A DNA stretch of 64,000 bases from Cheiracanthium punctorium (GCA_038373885.1 JAWZYV010013019.1:1984001-2048000); one strand, 5' to 3'; positions 46,459 through 57,236 are shown, numbered from the stretch's first letter. Translations and numbers: made by a program. Notes: generated from the letters alone by a model not told the origin.

Positions 46459-46862
46459 GTTACACCCAGGTGGAGGCTTTGAACAGACTGGTAATTTCCG
46501 TGTAAGGTGTAACTTAACACTTTATGAAACTAACGGGTCTTTAAAGTCCCATCCATAAAATTGCTTAATAGGGCATAAATCTGCAATCAATGTCTAATGA
46601 AGTCTTTCATTTCCTGTAGTTTAATTTAATATGAGATGTTTGTAATACATAAGAACATTTTTTAATATGACATGTTTCTGATGCTATATAAAAAATCATA
46701 AATTTGCTTTTCATAAGGTAAATTGATTTGGTGGGACATAAAGGGGTAAAGTGGGTAGGAGGTGCGTTCATTGAGTATAAATTGAAAGGGACGCGAGGAA
46801 ATTTACTATGCTGTTCATTGTTCTACAAAGGTCTACTTTAGATGGTGGTGCACTTTGTTCAG
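46459..46862. other. No gene seen
   Basis: Non-coding sequence between MITE copies E and F. Confidence 0.4.
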
Positions 46863-46866
46863 TTAA

Positions 46867-47373
46867 CCCTTTAACGCGCAGTGTTCCCGCTCTGGGAACA
46901 CCCAACTCTGACGTTTTGACTGTTGCCAGTCACGAAGAATAGATTGGATTTCTATAAAAATAGTTGCGGGTGACATAGCTCCACTAGAATCCTTTACTTT
47001 TTAGCACGTCATTTCCCTTAAAAAAATTGTCACGATTATTTTTAACAGCACTGACATCTGCTGTTTGGAAGAACGCGAGAGCAGCTGGATAGATAGCCCA
47101 ATACTGAAAAAAGGGCAGCCGTTGCCATCGCTCGACTTAACTACCAACAAGATGGCGGACGATCGAAACGTTCATCGCGTGCCACAGATCTAGAGACCTA
47201 TTTTTGAGGCAGCTGGCTGTGCACGAGCACAGCCAGCTGCGTCGAAAAAAGGTCTCTAGATCTGTGGCACGCGATGAACGTTTCGATCGTCCGCCATCTT
47301 GTTGGTAGTTAAGTCGAGCGATAACAACGGCTGCCCTTTTTTCATCATTGGGAAAGGGTTGTGCATCAAAGGG
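46867..47373 (-). mobile_element. piggyBac-type hairpin MITE, copy F (full length)
   Basis: 507 bp, reversed relative to copy B, with exact TTAA at 46863-46866 and 47374-47377. Both hairpin arms are kept: 47105-47215 folds onto 47232-47345 around ggctgtgcacgagcacagcc, itself a perfect small palindrome. It is close to copy B in length and order. Confidence 0.92.
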
Positions 47374-47377
47374 TTAA

Positions 47378-47915
47378 AACAAGCATTTCAATAGCTTTTA
47401 TAATATGAACTGTTTTCTCGTTTACTAGAATCAAACTAAAAATAATCTTAACTACCACATTTTTATTTTCAATCTAAAGAAAATTAAAAATAAAAACCCG
47501 CTAATAAATTAAACAAACATATATCGTGCGGAGCAGTAATGGAGTCCGCTGGCACGCATTATCGCTTTTAGCGGAATGCGACTCGATATTTGCTTAATTT
47601 CATATAACGCTCTAGCAATTCCCGCGGAGAGCATAAAGAAGTTTGGCGGACAGCCTTAAAAGTAATTTACGGAACTGCAATCGATATTTTCGTTTTAAAT
47701 GATGCGGAATACGCCGGAATTCCAGAAAAAGTTAAGGGGGAGGGACGGGAGCTCTGAGTTTACAAAATAACATTTGATTACAGCTTACGAGCAAATTTAT
47801 TTTATATTAGGTGGACCGAAAAGTAATATCGTTTTTTTTTAACACGCTTTTATTAGTTTCACCTGTATGTTTGTTTGTTTGTAACCGACTCCTTTAAACT
47901 CGATTTTGACCCGCT
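47378..47915. other. Unique balanced-composition stretch; no gene recognised
   Basis: 47525-47755 is less AT-rich than its surroundings and matches no repeat I recognise in the window (for example tggagtccgctggcacgcat, caattcccgcggagagc). It has no long ORF. It may be conserved non-coding DNA or an unknown repeat. Confidence 0.3.
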
Positions 47916-47919
47916 TTAA

Positions 47920-48310
47920 CCCTTTGAGGCGCAACCCTTTCCCAATGCTGAAAAAAGGGCACCCGTTGCCATCAGGGTCTCTAGATCTGTGGCACACGAT
48001 GAACGTTTCGATCGTCCGCCATCTTGCTGGTAGTTAAGTTGAGCGATAGCAACGGGTGCCCTTTCTTCAGCATTGGGCGATCTATCCAGCTGTTTTCGCA
48101 TTCTTCCATTTTTCAGCAGATGTCAGTGCTGTTAAAAATAATCGTGACCATTTTTTGACGGGAAAGGACGTGCTAAAATGTAAAGGATTATCGTGGAGCT
48201 ATGTCACTCGCAACTATTTTTATAGGAATCAAATTTATTCTTCGTGACTGGCAACAGTCAAAACTTCAGAGTTTGGTGTTCCCAGAGCGGAAACACTGCG
48301 CGTTAAAGGG
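47920..48310 (+). mobile_element. piggyBac-type hairpin MITE, copy G
   Basis: 391 bp with TTAA at 47916-47919 and 48311-48314 and ends CCCTTTGAGGCGCAACCC and gcgttaaaggg. The left hairpin arm is cut to ~50 bp (gccatc joined to agggtctctag). The right arm and single-copy part are complete. Confidence 0.9.
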
Positions 48311-48314
48311 TTAA

Positions 48315-48727
48315 ACGGTCAGATTTAATTTAAACTTTGTAGACTTATCAAGGACCGATGACAATACAATAATTTGATAAGTTTATCCTATTATCCTGAT
48401 TAGGGTCGTCAGGATTGGTAATTTTCTCAGAGATCCTTCGCGTGAGAGATGGAGCAAGCGCGCGGTCTACGCATGCGTACCATTTCGGCACTCGGCTCAG
48501 CACAATGAAGTAGAACCTCTCTCGCTATTGATAACTGTATTCAGTGGTATGTTTGGGTAGTTACGTTTTTGAAATCCAGATGACAAATTTAAAATTTTTA
48601 CGTCAATATTGTTACATGGATGTTTGTGTTTGTTGTAGTCGTTATGAAACTTGTTTGTTAATTAGAGACCTATTTTTGTTTTTTAGTGAGGAAGGTAGCA
48701 TTCAACTGCAGGTTAATTAATACTTTG
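48315..48727. other. No gene seen
   Basis: Includes a short balanced segment at 48430-48520 with the palindrome tacgcatgcgta. No gene recognised. Confidence 0.35.
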
Positions 48728-48735
48728 GTACACAG

Positions 48736-48917
48736 CAGGGGCGTAGCCAGAGGGGGGCCTGAGGGGGCTGTTGCCTCCCCCGAAATGGGACCCTTTACTT
48801 AGGACTTTTGACAATTTGACAATTACTTAGTACAATTTGATATTTAACTTACAATTGAACTTTAGCTTTAAATTTCATGCCCAGCCTACCCCGAAATAAA
48901 ATCCTGACTACGCACTG
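48736..48917. mobile_element. hAT MITE of the CAGNGGCGTAGCC family, copy 2
   Basis: 182 bp from CAGGGGCGTAGCCAGAGG to tgactacgcactg. Flanks are gtacacag (48728-48735) and gtgcacag (48918-48925), 7 of 8 identical. It is more diverged than copies 1, 3 and 4. Confidence 0.82.
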
Positions 48918-49092
48918 GTGCACAGTGAAAATAAATTATCTCACAGTTTGTACTTTCCAACTTAGTGTTCCTTAGTGTCTTATGAGAGATATCGAAAATT
49001 AAAAATAAATTTTAAACAAAAACAGCTTAAAAAAAACTAAGAAACACGCTTTTATAGCAAATCGAACTAAAAAGTGAAAAATAAAAATGTTT

Positions 49093-49416
49093 AAAAAAAA
49101 CTATAAAACACGCTTTAGTGTTAAACTGAACTAACTAAATGTGAAAAATAATTCTTAATATAAAAATAAATTAATGAATTAAAAATAGTATTATTGTGAA
49201 AAAAGCGTGGGGTGCTCCATATATCAGTTCTCGAGAATATTCGATCAGTACGATTAGTACAAAAATGATACAAAAAATATAGCACAAAGCACCCCATACT
49301 TTTTTCGCAATAATACTATTTTTCATTCATTAATTTGTTTCTGTATTAAGAATTATTTTTCACTTTTTAGTTAGTTCAATTTATCACTAAAGCGGGTTTT
49401 TTTTAGTTTTTTTTTA
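49093..49416. repeat. Large inverted repeat, ~125-bp arms
   Basis: The left arm 49093-49216 (actataaaacacgctttagt ... gcgtggggtgct) is inverted at 49288-49416 (agcaccccatac ... aaagcgggttttttttagtt) around a ~70-bp centre. A direct repeat of the outer part (aaaaaaaactaagaaacacg) lies just to the left at 49028-49075. It is probably a fold-back transposon; no transposase is present. Confidence 0.85.
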
Positions 49417-49525
49417 AACTATATATTTATTTTAACTTTAAATTTAAAGAAATACATTTATAACAAGATTTTAAAGACAAACAAGTTATTGTTGTTTTTA
49501 CTAATCTCGAAATCATCTAGCAGGG

Positions 49526-49735
49526 TTAGACAATCCCCATGAATCCGAAAACGTCTAAAAAGTCTAAAAACAGTCGAGGTTCCCGCAGGACACTGTTGGA
49601 ACCCAAACAAATCAAAATGTGGTCAGGGGAGGACATGTCTGCTGAACACCAATGGCACTCATGGTTAAGTTTTTTGACCCTGCCGAAAAGTGGAGGCTCT
49701 ACAGACAAGTTGTACCTAAGCAATGGATTCATATT
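49526..49735 (-). pseudogene. Non-LTR retrotransposon ORF2 tail
   Basis: The 68-codon minus-strand ORF includes CHWCSADMSSPDHILICLGS and ends with LDFLDVFGFMGIV and a stop. A zinc-knuckle-like CxxC...H...C followed by a DFL-V-G-M-V ending is, from memory, typical of the C-terminus of arthropod non-LTR retrotransposon polyproteins. Only the tail remains; no reverse transcriptase domain is nearby, as expected for a 5'-truncated copy. Confidence 0.6.
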
Positions 49736-50410
49736 TCTACATTTTTAAAGCAAGAATTTCATAGATAACTTTTTTTTTCCTTTCAAGAAAGATGTGTAAA
49801 AAAGGGGGGGTAGCGTATTTCCCTCCTTGTAGGACGAATTTCAATATATCCTGAAGCTGATTTTGAGGTATTCTTGTGTGTTGCATTTTACAGCAAGAAT
49901 TTTACGAACATCTTATTTTTTTTCTTTGAGACAGGAAAGCATATGTGAAAATAACGCTTTGGCCCATCGGTTGCTAGTTTTGGAAAATCTCTTATCTGCG
50001 TTCCTAACTTCGCGTACGTTAAATTCCGTATTGTTAGCTTCAATAATTTTGGCTAGTTAAAATGTTGACATACGTAAATCGACATTACTGTTCATACAGA
50101 ATACAATCTTATAATCGACATAATTTGATACATGAATGAAATTTCAGTCATGCATTTTAAGCATACGTCGCGCTGTAGACCAGCAAGTTTAAACTCGGTT
50201 TCCGTAAGGACACCGAAAGTGAAGCAGCACCGACCTTGGACAACGTTTGGGAAAGTGACATCTTCTCTTGCTGGACTGATCAGGGCCGTAGATATTCCGT
50301 TTTTATAGAGGGGGCTCCAAATTTTCCAAGGGGGCTTTCGTATATACACACGTAGGCATATATAACACACGCATATATCTGTGTACACGCATATATCTGA
50401 TATATATATA
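49736..50410. other. No gene seen
   Basis: Non-coding. A sequence beginning cagggccgtagatattccgt at about 50281 looks like a hAT-type end, but no partner was found. 50336-50410 is rich in tatacacac repeats. Confidence 0.4.
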
Positions 50411-50584
50411 CAGAGGTCGCGCTGTCTATCGCCAACGTCGCAAATTGCGATAATAAAATTAGTTTGGCGAAAGAAAATACGATTTGGCGAAAATATTGGC
50501 AATTGTATTTCTTAATGATGTCCGGCAAAATCTAATTTGGTGAATGGATTGGCGAAACTTTAAAAAAAGCCAGGACGACCCCTG
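50411..50584. mobile_element. hAT-type MITE, 174 bp
   Basis: Begins CAGAGGTCGCGCTGTC and ends GGACGACCCCTG, with tatatata on both sides (50403-50410 and 50585-50592). The duplication is low-complexity and so weak on its own, but with the CAG/CTG ends it fits hAT. The interior repeats ggcgaaa and ttggcg motifs. Confidence 0.65.
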
Positions 50585-50649
50585 TATATATATAATATAT
50601 ATATCAGAAACAATTCAGTAGTTACAGAGATGACCATAGAGCGTAATGT

Positions 50650-50818
50650 CAGAGGCGTAGCCAAGGGGGGGGGTTAGGGGGGTCATAACCCCCCCATGAG
50701 AAATTTTTTGCCATACAAAATGTATATACTTCACTACATTATCACACATATGTATACATATATATGAGTTGCAGTAGTCGTAACCCCCCCCCATGAAAAA
50801 TTTCTGGCTACGCCCCTG
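50650..50818. mobile_element. hAT MITE of the CAGNGGCGTAGCC family, copy 3
   Basis: 169 bp from CAGAGGCGTAGCCAAGG to tggctacgcccctg, with exact 8-bp duplications CGTAATGT (50642-50649 and 50819-50826). The duplicated site is the conserved gcgtaatgta of the satellite unit, so removal restores a normal unit. Confidence 0.93.
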
Positions 50819-51313
50819 CGTAATGTATTAGAATTATTTTGAGTGTTCCGGTAAAAGAACTATTTGTGCATGAATTTTAGCTTATGTTACTCAGGACAGG
50901 ATAGATTTCTAATAGTGAAAAAATTTTTAGACTCGGGTCAGTGGTTACAGAGATGGCAATCAAGAATAATGTAATTCTTAGGAGTGTCCCTGTAAAATTG
51001 TGATATGTGCTAGAAAGGTAGCCTATATTACTCAAGAATAGTGTACCTTTTTGTCAGCGAAAATGTTTTAGAATCGGTTCTGTCATTACAGAGATACAAA
51101 TGAGCTTAATGTAATTCTTATGAGTGTCCCTGTAAAAGAACTATTTATGATGTATGCATAAAAGGCAGCTTATAATACTCAGAAATAGTGTTGTTTTCAA
51201 TCAGTGAAAAAGTTTAAGAACCCGTCTAGTAGTTACAGAGATACCGATAGAGCATGATGTATTAGAATTATTTTAAGTGTCCCTGGAAAAGAGCTATATT
51301 TATGTTATATGGA

Positions 51314-52263
51314 CATAGGCGTAGAGTTATATGGGCCCGTGGGGCTCGAGCCCCCCCAATAAATTGTGACCAGGGGCTCAGCCCACCCAATAATTTACCA
51401 CTCAATACAGAAAACTAATTTATACTAACATAAAAAAAAAGTATTAACGCCATCTACAAACGTTTAAAAAAAACCTTTATTTGTACTTTTAAAAATTTTC
51501 TTCTTTTGATTTCAATCATTATTTAGTATTCATTGTGACGTCACGTAACACACAATGTTACTATAAACTGCCCTCGCCAGGCTCTGATTAATTAAAATCA
51601 GATTATGCAATGTAAAGTATGAAATGAAGAGAAGTTCAGATGTGTCTAAAATGCACTCTCATCGAAAGTGTTTGTTTTTTCCTCCTTTGCATTTTTTACT
51701 TTGCTTCTATTTTTAACTTATAACATGGTAGGAAGATACTAACATGGATACTTACCTTACATAGGTGTAGAATTCTATGGACCCATAGAGCTCGAGCACC
51801 TCCAATAATTTACACTTATATATAGTAAGTCATAGCTGCCAACTACTACGGAATATAATTAACCACTTTTTGTAAACAGTATATTTTTTAATTATTTTTC
51901 TCAAAATAGTAACCAGCTCGCGCGTGCAGCACAAAAACTTTGCTATATTTTAAGCCGAAAAATCATGTAGAAAGTGGTTATTATAGTCCGTAGTAGGTTG
52001 CAGCTATGAGAAAGTTATATGTACGTGAATCAGTGGCGTAGCCAGAAATTTTTCATGGGGGGGAGGGTTACGCCTTCTGCAACTCACATATGTATACGGG
52101 TGTATGATAAGAGAGTGAAGAGTATACATTTTGTATGGGGAAAAATTCCTCGTGGGGGGGGGTGGTTATGACCCCCTAACCCCCCTTGGCTACGCCACTG
52201 ACGTGAATATATGTGGTTGTGGGGCCCGGCCCCCCCAATAATTTTGAAAACTTTACGCTTATG
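51314..52263. mobile_element. 950-bp hAT-like element in the satellite
   Basis: Starts CATAGGCGTAGAGTT and ends aactttacgcttatg (inverse CATAAGCGTAAAGTT), with exact 8-bp duplications TATATGGA (51306-51313 and 52264-52271). Internal blocks with gggcccgtggggctcgagc (51330) recur diverged at 51780 and 52215. Removing it restores the satellite (tgttatatggatgaaaa). Non-coding. It contains a second hAT MITE at 52031-52200. Confidence 0.88.
52031..52200. mobile_element. hAT MITE of the CAGNGGCGTAGCC family, copy 4 (nested)
   Basis: 170 bp from CAGTGGCGTAGCCAGAAA to ttggctacgccactg, with exact 8-bp duplications ACGTGAAT (52023-52030 and 52201-52208). It is inverted relative to copy 3 and shares the tatgtatac/tgcaactcacatatg interior. 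It sits inside the 950-bp element and is therefore younger. Confidence 0.93.
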
Positions 52264-53132
52264 TATATGGATGAAAATTAGCCTATAATACTCAGGAATA
52301 GAGCAGCTTTCTATCAGTGAAGAAAGTTTTCGTATCGGTTCAATAGTTAGAGAGATACCCTTAGAACGTAATGTAATTCTATGAGTCTCCCTGTAAAACA
52401 GCTATTTATGCAATATGCATTAAAAGTAGCCTGTACTACTCAGGAATAGTGTAGATTTCCATCAGTGAAAAAAGTTGTAGAAACGGCTCAGTAATTTCAG
52501 AGGTGCCCATGGAACGTAATGTAATTCTTATGAGTGACCCTGTAAAAAAACTGTGATATATGTATGAAAGGTAGCCTATATTACGCAGGAATAATGCAGT
52601 TTTCTATCAGTGAAAAAGTTTTAGAATCGTTTCAGTAGTTACTGGGACGCCCGTAGATCGTAATGTATTAGAATAATTTTAAGTGCCCCTGTAAAAGAAC
52701 TATTTGTGCTATATACATGAAAGATAGCCTATAATACTTCAGGAATAGTGTAGCGTGAAAAAATTTTTAGAATTGATTCCGTAGTTACAGACATACAGAT
52801 AGATCGCTATGTAAATCATATGAGTGTCCCTGTAAAACAATTATTTGTGATACATGCATGAATTTTAGCTATGTTACTCAGAAATAGTGTAGCTTTCTAT
52901 CACTGAAATTTTTTTTAGAATCGATTCAGTGGTTACATAGATGCCCTTAGAGCAGAATGTAATTTTTATGAGTATCCGTGTAAATTTGTAATATATGCAT
53001 GAAAGGTAGCCTGTAATACTCAGGAATAGTGCAGTTTTCCATCACTGAAAGTTTTAGAATCGGTTCGTTAATTCCAGAGATCGTAATGTAATTCGTATGA
53101 GTATCCCTGCAGAAGAACTAGTTGTGATATAT

Positions 53133-53640
53133 TGTTTCGAATTTTTGTGGCTGTTCTGGGGTTTAAAGTAGTTTAAAATTCGTATTCTACGTGTCAAATA
53201 ATTAAATTTTGCATTTTGTTGCATCAAAATTGGTTAACTAGAACGGAAGATAAGAAATTTTGGGGTTCCCCATTGGTTAACATAGGGTTTTGTAAATCTC
53301 GAGAAATACTGGTGCTAGGGCTTAGCTGACCTCACTCTTCGGGACTTATTTTTGGTGCCAAATTTGGCGATATTTTCCAAAAAGTCGCCAAGCTTGGCCA
53401 CATTTCGGACATTTAGCGGGATTTTTCCAATGGGTAAAAGTTTGTTTAAAAGTATATAAAGTTTGTTTTCTTGCATTAATATTACGTAATAGCCTAGCGA
53501 TTCAACTGCATTTCTATGACGTACTCAAAATTGGCGCTTTATGGGGATCCTTCGAGAAATTTCTCCTAGCTTCTGCGACACCTATAAAAGGACAGCACAT
53601 TGTCCCAGTTGAGTTTCAGTTTGCTTCTGTCTGCTGATGA
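53133..53640 (+). mobile_element. Truncated LTR, copy 2
   Basis: Starts TGTTTCGAATTTTTGTGG at a satellite gatatat site. It continues with gctgttctggggttt, gttgcatcaaaattggttaa, tttggcgatattttcc and gcttctgcgacacc, then TATAAAA (53583-53589). The 3' part of the LTR and about 75 bp of the adjacent satellite unit are missing, so a deletion took its right end. Confidence 0.8.
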
Positions 53641-53960
53641 GAATATTTTTAGAATCGGTTCAGTATTTACTGAGATGCCCGTCTAGCGTAATGTATTAGA
53701 ATGATTTTGAGTGTCCCCGTAAAAGAACTCTTTGTGTTATATGCATGGAAGATAGCCTATAATACTGAGGAATAGTGTAGCTTTCTATCAGGAATAGTAT
53801 TGTGTGAAAAAAAATTTTAGAATCGATTCAGTAGTTAGACATACACACAGATCGCAGTGTAATTCATATGAGTGTCCTTGTAAAGGAATTATTTATGATA
53901 TATGCCATCAATTTTAGTTTATGCTACTCGGGAACCGTGTAGCTTTCCGTCAGTGAAAAA

Positions 53961-55584
53961 ATCTCATGTGGACAACACATAACTTCCTTGTACATCTATT
54001 AAATCAAAAATATTTAACGGCCCATTGCATCTAAACTTAATTTGTTTGAAAGAGACAAAATACTGCAGTAATAGTAAGGTTTAGCGAATTCCACCCAAAT
54101 ATTTCCGATATCGCCAAGCTGGGTTCAATTTGAAAGATTTCCTTCTGACATTTAATTTTCCGATATTTCACCAAAAGCCGACAAGCTTGAGATAGTTTCC
54201 GAGATTTTGGGGATAGCCAAGGTAATCATGACCACGGACTTTCAATGAATTGAATGTATCCATGCACCTGACCTTAATGTATTTTAAGTCATTTGGCAGA
54301 CCCTATAAATAAATTACCCTGTGGATTGCAATCAAATAAGAGATGCACAGTTAGATGTTACAATAGTTCTAAATACAAAATTTCAAAATTCTACGGGTAA
54401 AAGTTTTCGAGTTATGCAAAATGCATAATAATTTTTGTCTCTAAATTTGGCAATATTTCGGAAAAACTCGCCGACAAATGGAGAGATTTTAGGCATGAAC
54501 CAAACAATGACTGACTATCGCCAAATTTGGGGATATTTCGCAAAACTCGCCAAGGACGATGACAAACGGCGATATTTTGGGCATGGACCAAATGGCTGAC
54601 TATCGCCAATTTGGCGATATTTGGGCAACACTCGCCAATGTCGACGACAGACGGCGAGATTTAAGACATGGACCGAACGATGACTGTCTGCAGATTGAAG
54701 ATGTCCATGGGCATTAATGTACTGAAATTCTTTTGGGTGGTCCTCTAAATAAACTCTCTAGTAGATTGGAACCCCAAACGAGATGCAAAACTAGATGTTA
54801 CAAAAATCTTATATATGAAAATTCAACATTCTACGACTAATAGTTTTTGAGATTTGAGAGTTAAATACATACACATGTACACCAAAAGTTCCCAAGCTTG
54901 GCGAGTTTTCGTATATTTCTTGAGAGAGGCACATAACCGCGGTCGGACCATTACCTAACTATATGGTTGGTAGGTATCGTGCTTGAAATGGATCCAAAAG
55001 TCCTTAAAATTGCAATTGACCGTAATGTATTGGAAATCTTTTGAGTGTTCCTGTAGCAGAACTATGAATGATAAAGACACTTTTTTCGATGGAGAAATTC
55101 ATTTTGTAATCCTTAACAGCATATATCACTTCTGAGTCGTTTGAAGTAGCCTAATACCTCTAAAATGCGCTTTAATTAATATCTGCCCATAGAGCGTAAT
55201 GTATTTAAAATCTTTTGGGCGACCCTGTAGATAAACTATCGAGTCAAATGGGACCGAAAGGGGAGGTGTACTGCACAACTAGATATTACAACAATCCTAA
55301 ATACAAAATTTTATCATTCTACGACCAATAGTTTTTGGGATATGCGAGTTAGATGCATACGGGCGTACAGATGGCATAGAAAAATTCATCAAAGTAGACT
55401 CACCGTTGGTCAAAATGGGTTGCAGAAGCATTTCTAGGACCCTGCATGCTAACTTACGATGAGATGCATCGGAAAAATTCTTAAAATTAAATTTAGCGGT
55501 AGTCAAAATCGGTTTTTTCGTCGAAATTTGGCCCCCGAAATTATTCGGGATCGCATTACTTCCTTATACTCCGTACAAGGAAGT
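53961..55584 (+). mobile_element. Hairpin-ended block, Helentron-like candidate
   Basis: ACTTCCTTGTAC near the left end (53982-53993) is exactly inverted at the right end (GTACAAGGAAGT, 55573-55584). There it also pairs with the adjacent ttacttccttatac to form a terminal hairpin with a tcc loop. The left edge is a/tctcatgtggac. Subterminal inverted repeats plus a 3' hairpin and internal minisatellites are features of Helentron/DINE-1-like elements. Three internal units (54270, 54710, 55190) share ttaatgta, ttttgggtg, agatgttacaa and ttctacgac. They resemble the flanking satellite. No coding sequence. Confidence 0.6.
54435..54700. repeat. ~85-bp tandem repeat with gccaa/ttggcg motifs
   Basis: Three units share ctatcgccaa, tttggcgatatttcg, aaaactcgcc, gacaaacggcgagattt and gggcatggaccaaa. 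It lies inside the hairpin-ended block. Confidence 0.8.
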
Positions 55585-55824
55585 AAAAAATTTTAGAAGC
55601 GATTCATTGGTTCCAGAGATCGTAATGTAAATCGAATGAGTATCCCTGTAAAAAACCTATTTGTGATATATGCATGACAGGTAGCCCATGTAATACTCAG
55701 GAATAGTGTGGCTTCCTATCAGTGAAAAAAGTTTTAGAATCGGTTCAGAAGTTAAAGAAATACCCATACAGCTTAATGTATTACAATTATTTTGTGTATA
55801 CCTGTAAAAGAATTATCTAAACTA

Positions 55825-55852
55825 CACTAATGTCCATAAATTAAGGATAATT
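55825..55852 (+). repeat. Tc1 left terminal inverted repeat
   Basis: 28 bp, matching 57301-57328 inverted, with differences at position 5 and at the last position. Confidence 0.93.
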
Positions 55853-55996
55853 CAGAATCACACAGAAATTGATCTCTAAAATAAAAATTTCACCTGTGGA
55901 ATGATCACACACATCTTGAAGAATAATATGCAAATTACAGGAAACCACCAGATGGCGTGGATGGTACGTCACAATGACGAGAGTGTAAGAGAGGGG

Positions 55997-56003
55997 TATA
56001 TAA
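55997..56003 (+). promoter_or_regulatory. Probable TATA box of the Tc1 transposase gene
   Basis: TATATAA inside gaggggtatataaggaa, 70 bp before the start codon. A start of transcription near ttcaca at 56030 would be about 30 bp downstream. A TCAGT initiator-like motif is at 56052-56056. Confidence 0.5.
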
Positions 56004-56073
56004 GGAATGGTGGCAAAGAAGTAAAATTGTTCACAAGCGCTGGAAAGCCTTTCAGTACAAAAACCGCATAGTT

Positions 56074-57102
56074 ATGGCACAAAGGAGGCATTTGGATGAT
56101 GTTTTACGTGGGAGAATTATCGGACGACTGGAATGTGGACGTACCCAGCTGGAAGTATCCGAGGAACTTGGAATCGCCCAGAGTGTCATCTCCAGGCTTT
56201 GGCAACGATTCCAAGATGATGGTAATGTGAGTAGACGTTACAGCACAGGTCGCCCCCGAGTTACAACGCCGAATGAGGACCGCTATTTGGCAGTTACTGC
56301 CAAAAGAAACAGACGGAGTACAGCATCAGACCTGTCTCGTCAGCTCTCTTCAGCTACCGGTACGACAGTTTCAAGGCTGACCGTGTACAGACGCTTAGGG
56401 CACATTGGTCTATATGCTCGTAGGCCTGTCAGATGTGTTCCACTTACCGCAACTCACTGTCGCCTGCGATTAACCTGGAGTAGAGAGCATGCATTGTGGA
56501 CACCGCAACAGTGGTCTTGTGTGATGTTTTCCGACGAGTCCAGGTTTAGTTTGGAGTCTGATTCTCGCCGGACATTCATCTGGAGAGCGCCAGGTACCCG
56601 TTACCACCAAGAGAACACCATTGAAAGACACCGTTACGGTGGTGCAGGATGGCTCGTTTGGGGAGGAATTATTCTTGGTTCCAGAACTGACCTGCATGTT
56701 CAGAGTGTAACGATGACAGGCCACATCTATCGGGATGTCATTCTGGAACAACACGTACGTTTGTTTCGGGGCGCCATGGGTGCTGAATTTGTGTTTATGG
56801 ATGACAACGCCCGTCCTCACCGTGCAAACATTGTAGACGAATGCCTTCAATTGGAGGATATCACCCGTATGCATTGGCCAGCATACTCACCGGACTTGAA
56901 TCCAATAGAGCACGTGTGGGATATGCTTGGCCGACGAATTGCAGCCCGTCAACCCCCTCCCACCTGTCTACCGGAACTTCGGAGTGCATTGCTTGATGAG
57001 TGGTGTAATATTCCCCAAGAACAGATTGATCATTTGATACTCAGCATGCCTAGGCGTTGTCAGGCCTGTATTGCATCGTCCGGGAGACATACTCTGTATT
57101 AA
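56074..57102 (+). CDS. Tc1-type transposase, intact (DD34E)
   Basis: 342 residues, full length for the family and uninterrupted. Residues 1-50 form the first helix-turn-helix (RGRIIGRLECG...SVISRLWQRF). A GRPR motif is at 59-62. Residues 70-135 hold the second DNA-binding part. The catalytic residues are all present: D154 in MFSDESRF, D244 in FMDDNARPH and E279 in SPDLNPIEHVW, with 34 residues between the last two. The start at MAQRRHLDD is the first Met in frame and lies downstream of a TATA box. The product cuts and pastes its own element at TA sites after binding the inverted repeats. No intron is apparent. It is the only long intact ORF in the window and resembles transposases annotated in spiders. 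Confidence 0.96.
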   Translation: MAQRRHLDDVLRGRIIGRLECGRTQLEVSEELGIAQSVISRLWQRFQDDGNVSRRYSTGRPRVTTPNEDRYLAVTAKRNRRSTASDLSRQLSSATGTTVSRLTVYRRLGHIGLYARRPVRCVPLTATHCRLRLTWSREHALWTPQQWSCVMFSDESRFSLESDSRRTFIWRAPGTRYHQENTIERHRYGGAGWLVWGGIILGSRTDLHVQSVTMTGHIYRDVILEQHVRLFRGAMGAEFVFMDDNARPHRANIVDECLQLEDITRMHWPAYSPDLNPIEHVWDMLGRRIAARQPPPTCLPELRSALLDEWCNIPQEQIDHLILSMPRRCQACIASSGRHTLY

Positions 57103-57236
57103 CCATCCTACTAACCATGTTATACTGTTTTTTGTAAATAGGTTCTTTTTTTAAATTTGGTCAAGGGAGTAAAACTTGCAATTTTTATTAATTATGTCAA
57201 ACATATAGCATCTTTTTTGCTCTTTACTTTTTGTTT

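Noticed and set aside
50281..50340. hAT-type end cagggccgtagatattccgt
   Set aside because: No inverse partner or duplication could be found nearby.
56470..56874. 134-codon minus-strand ORF
   Set aside because: It is antisense to the intact Tc1 transposase and has no domain of its own.
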